Position numbers and translations under genes: made by a program
The notes under the pieces: model-generated
The model's input: only the letters and a program-made list of their open reading frames with translations
Database searches by the model: none
What the model was told of the DNA's origin: nothing
DNA from: Actinomycetes bacterium
GTDB taxonomy: Bacteria; Actinomycetota; Acidimicrobiia; Acidimicrobiales; Microtrichaceae
Assembly (NCBI GenBank): GCA_024222295.1
Contig: JAAEPF010000017.1
Span: forward strand, 434,001-498,000
Length of the DNA: 64,000 nucleotides
Reading direction: 5' to 3'
Part shown: positions 59,078 through 64,000 of the stretch, one piece after another
How positions within the stretch are numbered: position 1 is the stretch's first letter
Layout of the letters: each line of letters starts with the position of its first letter

Positions 59078-61297
59078 ATGTTCAGCAGGGGTTGGGGTTC
59101 AGTCGTTCTGCTCGCGGTCGGTGCGGTGCTCGCGGCGAGTTGCTCGGATACGGGTTCGGCCGCCGCCGACGGCGGTGGATCCGGGGATTCCGGCGGCGAC
59201 GTTTCCTCCGGCGCCGAGCTGGTCACGACGGTGTCGTCGCGTCCCGACATGGTGACGGGAGGCAGCACGGTCATAGAGGTGGCTGCCGAATCGGTGGACT
59301 CGGTGAGCGTGGACGGCGAGGAGTCCGACGTCGAGTTCGAGTCGGGCGATGGCGTCTCCCGTGGCCTCGTGGAGGGACTCCCCGAGGGCACGGCAATCAT
59401 AGAGGTCTCGGCCGACGGAGAGACCGGCGAGGTGGAGGTCACTAACCACCCCATCTCGGGGCCGGTGTTCGCCGGCGAGCGGGTACCGGTGGTGACCTGC
59501 ACCACGGACCGCTACGGCCTCGGCGAGTCCACGCCTCCTGAGTGCGACGCCGAGCCCACCGTGCGCTTCGCGTACGTGGACGCCACCGAGGACCTCAAGT
59601 ACATCGATGACCCGGCCGACGTGCCCGAGGGCGCCGAGACCGTCGAGGTCGACGGCGAGGAGCGTCCCGCGGTGCTGCGGGTCGAGCCCGGTGTCCCCGA
59701 CGGCGGTGTCTACCCCATCACGACGCTCGCCAACGGCTCCGCAGCCGATGCCGGAACGGGCGACACATGGGACGAGGACCACTGGAACGGCCGTCTCGTC
59801 TATCGCTTCGGTGGGGGTTGCGGCACCACCTACTCCCAGGGCTTCAACTTCTTCGGGGCCCCTTCACTGAGCCTGCTCGCGGATGGCTACGCCTTCGCCA
59901 CCAACACCCTCAACACCTTCCAGGTGCAGTGCCAGGACATCGTGTCGGCCGAGGCCGCGATGATGACCAAGGAGTACTTCGCCAAGAACTACGGCGTGCC
60001 CGAGGTGACCATCGGCGAGGGTGGCTCCGGCGGCGCGATCCAGCAGTATCTGGTCGCCCAGAACTACCCCGGGATCCTCGACGCGATCGCCCCGTCGCTC
60101 CCGTTCCCCGACGCCGTCACGATCTCGCCCGGCGTGGTCGACTGCGCCCTGCTCAACCAGTTCTACGGCACCGAAGCAGGAGCTGCGCTCAGCGCCGAAC
60201 AGCGCCAGGCCATCAACGGCCACATCTCGGGGCTCACCTGCACGTTCTGGCAGGAGACGTTCGTGCCGATCATCGACCCGTCACGCTGTGGCTTCGGCGA
60301 CACCGCCGGCTCGTTCGTGACCTCGCTGCCGGGCCTCGAAGAGGGCCTGCCGACGGTCCCGGAGGACCAGCAGTATGACGCGGAGACCAACCCCGAGGGC
60401 CTGCGCTGCACCTTCCAGGACGGCTACCCGCAGGTGTTCCCGATCGACGAGGCAACCGGCTTGCGCGAGCGACCGGTTGACAACACCGGGCTCCAGTACG
60501 GCCTGCAGGCCTTCAATGAGGGCGTGCTCTCCTTCGAGGAGTTCGTGGCGGTCAACGAGCTGATCGGAGGATTCGACCTCGACGCCAACCCGATCCCGGA
60601 GCGCATGGTCGCCAACCCGGACACCCTCCGGGTGCTCTACGAGACCGGCCGCGTAACGACCGGCGACGGGCCGCTCGCGGACATCCCGATCCTCACGACC
60701 AACGTGTACACCGATCCCGAAGGTGACATCCACGACCGCATCCGCATGTTCACGATGAACGAGCGACTGGCGGATGAAGACGGTGCCCAGGCTCCGAACT
60801 ACGTGATGTGGACGCGCCCCACGACACCCGATGGTGAGCTCACCGACCGGCTCGCCGGCGCGCTCGACACCGGGGCTTCGGTGACCCGCCTGCTCGATGA
60901 GTGGGCCACCGCGCTGAAGGCCGACGACTCCGCTGCCCCGATGGCGGAGAGGCTTGCTTCGACCCGTCCCGAAGAGGCCGTCAACACCTGCTTCGACGTC
61001 GAGGGCAACGTGGTCGACTCGGGGCCGGACATCTACGAAGAGGAAGGCCCCTGCCGTGACGACTACCCGCTCGGCGGCACACCCCGCACCGTGGCCGGTG
61101 CGCCATTGGTGAACAACATCGCCAAGTGCGCCCTCGTGCCGGTGGCCGACGCAGTCGCCAGCGGCACCTACGAAGTGGAGCTGACCACCGAGCAGGTCGC
61201 GCGCCTCGAGGCCCTGTTCCCGGAAGGCGTCTGTGACTGGACCCAGCCGGGCGCCGGCCAGGTCCCGCTCGGCTCCCCCTGGCACAGCTTCGACTGA
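59078..61297 (+). CDS. DUF6351-type secreted lipoprotein hydrolase
   Basis: 739 residues. The signal peptide (VVLLAVGAVLAASC) ends at lipobox Cys22, followed by a Ser/Gly/Asp linker, an Ig-like beta domain (about 50-135) and a large alpha/beta-hydrolase-like domain. The putative nucleophile elbow is GEGGSGGAIQQYL; oxyanion and cap segments contain several Cys. This is the arrangement I know as DUF6351, a family of predicted secreted esterases related to tannases. The active-site Asp and His cannot be placed confidently. A separate domain of acidic strands lies at the C-terminus. Substrate unknown. Confidence 0.8.
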   Translation: MFSRGWGSVVLLAVGAVLAASCSDTGSAAADGGGSGDSGGDVSSGAELVTTVSSRPDMVTGGSTVIEVAAESVDSVSVDGEESDVEFESGDGVSRGLVEGLPEGTAIIEVSADGETGEVEVTNHPISGPVFAGERVPVVTCTTDRYGLGESTPPECDAEPTVRFAYVDATEDLKYIDDPADVPEGAETVEVDGEERPAVLRVEPGVPDGGVYPITTLANGSAADAGTGDTWDEDHWNGRLVYRFGGGCGTTYSQGFNFFGAPSLSLLADGYAFATNTLNTFQVQCQDIVSAEAAMMTKEYFAKNYGVPEVTIGEGGSGGAIQQYLVAQNYPGILDAIAPSLPFPDAVTISPGVVDCALLNQFYGTEAGAALSAEQRQAINGHISGLTCTFWQETFVPIIDPSRCGFGDTAGSFVTSLPGLEEGLPTVPEDQQYDAETNPEGLRCTFQDGYPQVFPIDEATGLRERPVDNTGLQYGLQAFNEGVLSFEEFVAVNELIGGFDLDANPIPERMVANPDTLRVLYETGRVTTGDGPLADIPILTTNVYTDPEGDIHDRIRMFTMNERLADEDGAQAPNYVMWTRPTTPDGELTDRLAGALDTGASVTRLLDEWATALKADDSAAPMAERLASTRPEEAVNTCFDVEGNVVDSGPDIYEEEGPCRDDYPLGGTPRTVAGAPLVNNIAKCALVPVADAVASGTYEVELTTEQVARLEALFPEGVCDWTQPGAGQVPLGSPWHSFD

Positions 61298-61336
61298 CCC
61301 CCGCGACCTCGGTCCTTTCGCTCCTCGTGCGGGGCG

Positions 61337-62350
61337 TCAGTCCTTCTTGGCGCGGCTCGGGGCCACCCTCGGGGGTTCGTCGGGCATCTTCGGGTAGACC
61401 GGTGGCCACGGCGCGTCCTTGAGGCCGGCGGCCATGTCGGCCTCATGCATCTCCAGCAGCGGTTCGAGCGACTGCGCGTTCTCCCAGCGGTCGGCCCAAG
61501 GATCCCCGGTCGCTGCCACCCGGGCGGGCACGGTGTCGATCGTGAGCGAATTCGCGTCCACCGTGTCGAGTTCGTCCCATTCGATCGGCGTTGAGACCTG
61601 GCCACCCACCCGTGGCCTCGCCGACCATGCCCCGAACACCGTCTTGTGTGGGGCGTTCTGGTTGAAGTCGATGAACACCCGCTCACCGCGCTCTTCCTTC
61701 CACCAGGCATCGGTGATTTCCGACGGGTGACGCCGGGCAAGCTCGCGCGCGAGCGCGACGGCCGCCGAGCGCACGGCGAAGGAATCCCAGCGGGGCTCGA
61801 GCGGCACGTACACATGCAGTCCCTTGCTGCCCGAGGTCTTCACCCACGAACGAACGCCCTTTTGCGCCAGCAGGTCGCGCACCATCGCCGCGGCGATGCG
61901 CACATCGTCAAAGGTGACTCCGGGCATGGGGTCGAGGTCGAGGCGGAGTTCGTCGGCATGCAGAGGGTCGGCAGCCCGGTTCGGCCACACGTGGAAGCCG
62001 AGGCATCCCAGGTTCACCGCCCACAACACATGGGCGATGTCTTCGATCACCAGCACCTCGGAGGTGGTGCCGTTGGGGGTGGAGACGATCGACGTCGCCA
62101 GCCAGTCGGGACGCGACTTGGGCACCCGCTTCTGGAAGAACGACTTGCCACCCGCTCCGTCGGGGTAACGCTCCATCAGCACGGGCCTGCCGCCCATGGC
62201 GTCCATCACAGCGTCTTCGACAGACAGGTAGTACTCGACCAGGTCGAGCTTGGTGGCGCCCAAGCGCCTGAAGAAGACCTTGTCGGGACTGCTCACGCGC
62301 ACGTCGCGGCCAGCCGCCGCCACTTCGACCTCTTCCTTGGGCGAGCCCAT
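61337..62350 (-). CDS. LigD-type polymerase (primase-polymerase) domain, stand-alone
   Basis: 337 residues of archaeo-eukaryotic primase fold. The metal Asp pair is in ADELRLDLDPMPG, and KTSGSKGLHVYVP and RVFIDFNQNAPHKT are the typical LigD-polymerase segments. In mycobacteria this is fused to ligase and nuclease domains for non-homologous end joining; here it is separate, and no Ku or ATP ligase lies in the window. The ATG at 62350 (MGSPKEEVE) is the best start; a longer frame adds 14 residues without similarity. Confidence 0.92.
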   Translation of the reverse strand: MGSPKEEVEVAAAGRDVRVSSPDKVFFRRLGATKLDLVEYYLSVEDAVMDAMGGRPVLMERYPDGAGGKSFFQKRVPKSRPDWLATSIVSTPNGTTSEVLVIEDIAHVLWAVNLGCLGFHVWPNRAADPLHADELRLDLDPMPGVTFDDVRIAAAMVRDLLAQKGVRSWVKTSGSKGLHVYVPLEPRWDSFAVRSAAVALARELARRHPSEITDAWWKEERGERVFIDFNQNAPHKTVFGAWSARPRVGGQVSTPIEWDELDTVDANSLTIDTVPARVAATGDPWADRWENAQSLEPLLEMHEADMAAGLKDAPWPPVYPKMPDEPPRVAPSRAKKD

Positions 62351-62416
62351 CGCGTGGACGCTAGTACCGCGGGTGCGGACCGGACCCGGCACGCGGACTC
62401 CGCGCCCCGCGGGTCA

Positions 62417-62860
62417 TCAGCTTGCCGGACCCGCCGCCTTGGGGGATCGCGGTGCCCGGTTCGCCGCGCTGCGACGCCGGTGGCCGATCACGACCGGCGC
62501 GAGGCAGACCAGCGCGTAGACGCCCACGACCCACCAGAAGAGGCCGTCGCCGGGGTCGCGCATGTAGCGGGCGAGACCCACTCCCACAGCGGGCGCGCAC
62601 AGCAGTGAGAAGGCGACGTTGCGCCACGCCGAGTACCTGGCGAGATCGAGGTGTTCGACCCACCACTCGACCACGACCGGCACCGGCAGCAGCCAGAGCA
62701 GCCAGGCGTCCAGCGATTCCGGCCAGCGCACACCAGCCAGGGCCAGTCCCATCGCCATGAAGCATGCGGGATAGAAGACCGCGCAACGCCGGCACAGGTG
62801 CGTGCGACCGACCTTGATGCATCGGTCGTACTCGTTGGGGTAGTGGTGGCTCAGCCACAG
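62417..62860 (-). CDS. DUF2085-like membrane protein with Cys motif (start unclear)
   Basis: About 113-148 residues with three or four hydrophobic helices (LDAWLLWLLPVPVVVEW, VAFSLLCAPAVGVG, GLFWWVVGVYALVCLAPVVI). The frame continues upstream of the first ATG (62758) with a well-ordered C-x8-C-x2-C segment (DRCIKVGRTHLCRRC, then FYPACF) and HHYPNEYD, which resemble DUF2085-like proteins. No ATG, GTG or TTG precedes that part before an in-frame stop. CTG 62860 and ATC 62878 are the closest non-canonical candidates; an ATG one base out of frame (ATGGGTATG) also lies just upstream. I mark it from CTG 62860 to keep the Cys motif. Confidence 0.55.
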   Translation of the reverse strand: MWLSHHYPNEYDRCIKVGRTHLCRRCAVFYPACFMAMGLALAGVRWPESLDAWLLWLLPVPVVVEWWVEHLDLARYSAWRNVAFSLLCAPAVGVGLARYMRDPGDGLFWWVVGVYALVCLAPVVIGHRRRSAANRAPRSPKAAGPAS

Positions 62861-62967
62861 GGGAGTGCGTCTCTCGATGCCATACCCATCGGCCGCATCG
62901 TGCGGAACTGAAGGCCGTGAACCGAAACAGGTCGACTCGACCGCCCGTGGCCGGGAGTGTGCTCGGT

Positions 62968-63984
62968 TTAGCGGGCGCCAGACCGCACGAGCTCACCCAT
63001 CTGGGCTGACATGTCCTCGATGATCTGCAGGATGCCCGGCAGTGTCCCCATGCCGAAGAAGCCGTGGATCAGGTCGTCGTAGCAGCGGTAATGCGTGGGC
63101 ACCCCGGCCTTCTCCAGCTTCTCGGCGTACGCACAGCCCTCGTCCCTGAGTGGGTCGAAGCCGGCAGTCCACACCAGGGCGGGAGCAGCACCGGAAACGT
63201 CTTCGGCCACGAGCGGGGAGGCCTTCGGGTCGGAGTACTGGGCGGGGTCGTGCACGTAGTGGTCCCGGAACCAGGTGCGCGATTCCTCGGTGAGGAAGAA
63301 CCCTTCGCCGAACAGCTCCACCGACCGGGTGTCCGTGGTGAAGTCGGTGGCCGGGTAGACCAGGCCCTGGGCGACCGGTGCAGGGGTCTCGGTGTCACGC
63401 GCCAGCAGCGCTACAACCGCCGCGAGGTTGCCCCCGGCGCTGTCTCCCATGACGCCGATCGCACCGGGATCGATGGACAGTTCCGCACCGTGGGCGACGA
63501 CCCACTCATAGGCGGCGAGGCAGTCCTCGACCGGGGTGGGGAACGGGTGCTCCGGCGCCAGTCGGTAGTCCACCGAGATCACCGCGCACTCGCTGGCACA
63601 CGCGAGAACCCGACACGACGCGTCGTGGGTGTCGAGATCGCCGACCACCCAGCCTCCGCCGTGGAAGAACACGATCGCCGGCGGTGTCGGCCCGGACCCG
63701 TGGGGTCGGAAGATGCGGAGCCGGATCTGTGACTCCGGTCCGTCCATGAGCCGCTCGTAGACGTGCACGTCGGTTGCCACGGGCATGCCGATCCTCGCCA
63801 CCCTGCTCATGTTGGCGCGCCGCTCCTGCACGTCCTGACCCTCCAGTGCGTTCTGCCCGGAGCGCTCGCCCAGCTCGATCAAAAGCTGGACACTGCGGTT
63901 GAGGACCCGTCCGTCGACTTCGACCGGATCGCCGGCGAGCCGCTGTACGAGCCAATCCGGGACGCCTGCCGACCGGCGTGCCAT
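62968..63984 (-). CDS. HSL-family alpha/beta-hydrolase esterase
   Basis: At least 338 residues. The HSL branch oxyanion motif is HGGGW, the nucleophile elbow GDSAGGN, and the catalytic Asp and His are in FDPLRDEG and LIHGFFGMG. The family hydrolyses short- to medium-chain esters. The ATG at 63984 is taken as the start, but the frame is open to the window edge (NPIISMARRS), and related proteins often begin a little further up, so the true N-terminus may be outside. The end is followed by the membrane-protein region at 62861-62967. Confidence 0.88.
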   Translation of the reverse strand: MARRSAGVPDWLVQRLAGDPVEVDGRVLNRSVQLLIELGERSGQNALEGQDVQERRANMSRVARIGMPVATDVHVYERLMDGPESQIRLRIFRPHGSGPTPPAIVFFHGGGWVVGDLDTHDASCRVLACASECAVISVDYRLAPEHPFPTPVEDCLAAYEWVVAHGAELSIDPGAIGVMGDSAGGNLAAVVALLARDTETPAPVAQGLVYPATDFTTDTRSVELFGEGFFLTEESRTWFRDHYVHDPAQYSDPKASPLVAEDVSGAAPALVWTAGFDPLRDEGCAYAEKLEKAGVPTHYRCYDDLIHGFFGMGTLPGILQIIEDMSAQMGELVRSGAR

Positions 63985-64000
63985 CGAGATGATCGGATTC

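Noticed and set aside
61299-61336. Weak CCCCGC/GCGGGG stem between convergent genes
   Set aside because: A six-base stem with a loop of more than 20 bases and no T-tract is not good evidence for a terminator.
1-64000. tRNA, rRNA, insertion sequences, integrases, prophage
   Set aside because: Gaps were read on both strands; none contains a cloverleaf, rRNA-like segment, terminal inverted repeats with transposase, or an attachment site.

Overview
The window is GC-rich, densely packed chromosomal DNA with short intergenic gaps, many GTG starts and frequent 4-base gene overlaps. The gene set points to an aerobic, lipid-oxidising actinobacterium: F420/LLM-type oxidoreductase, TIGR03084-type DinB-fold protein, stand-alone LigD-type polymerase, several acyl-CoA dehydrogenases and hydratases, a mycobacterial-style MerR/ferredoxin reductase/desaturase locus, and acyl-CoA carboxylase with a biotinylated alpha chain. 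A member of the Acidimicrobiia is my best guess, but that is inference from gene content, not a measured placement. I see no rRNA, tRNA, CRISPR array, prophage, transposase or integrase; this looks like ordinary core/accessory chromosome.

Layout. 1-9.6 kb: C-terminal part of a ThDP enzyme; a minus-strand cluster (DUF169/PCP_red/SRPBCC fusion, hot-dog thioesterase, hypothetical) divergent from a ferritin-like diiron protein; a translationally coupled plus-strand membrane-lipid cassette (CREST hydrolase, PlsC acyltransferase, PLDc_N-like protein); a GAP-family membrane protein divergent from an acyl-CoA dehydrogenase. 9.7-21 kb: enoyl-CoA hydratase, dienelactone hydrolase, secreted esterase, YceI, PhzF and patatin genes, a DapB-like dehydrogenase, an AhpD-like protein, an SDR, a 14-TM MFS exporter and a lipase-fold protein. 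20.7-31.8 kb: MarR regulator divergent from a TauD-type dioxygenase with a perfect 18-bp palindrome between them; a winged-helix AAA+ ATPase; TylF-type methyltransferase; GlxA regulator with a DJ-1/PfpI partner; pirin; a Thr-rich lipoprotein; and a MerR / ferredoxin reductase (frameshifted) / fatty-acid desaturase locus built around a near-perfect 45-bp palindrome.

31.9-41.5 kb: a compact molybdate operon (HTH-Mop regulator, modA, modB, modC); an ArsR-permease-ATPase operon divergent from an ArsI/CadI-type enzyme; then the two subunits of an acyl-CoA carboxylase. 41.6-64 kb: small membrane and flavodoxin-like proteins, an ABC1/UbiB kinase, alpha/beta hydrolase, MOSC protein, PhyH dioxygenase divergent from a RetSat/phytoene-desaturase-like flavoprotein, SDR, LysR, serine hydrolase, M90 peptidase, LLM oxidoreductase, a second phytoene-desaturase-like flavoprotein, a DinB-fold protein, an orphan anchored protein, a second acyl-CoA dehydrogenase, a DUF6351 lipoprotein, LigD polymerase, a Cys-motif membrane protein and an HSL-type esterase running to the window edge.

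Functionally the genes centre on acyl-CoA and ester metabolism, membrane-lipid modification, and small regulator/target pairs in which the operator can be read from the sequence. The items I would look at first are the DUF169-PCP_red-SRPBCC fusion, the CREST/PlsC/PLDc_N cassette, the MerR palindrome with its broken reductase, the ArsR-controlled MacB/FtsX-type transporter, and two minus-strand genes whose family N-termini lie upstream of any ATG, GTG or TTG codon.
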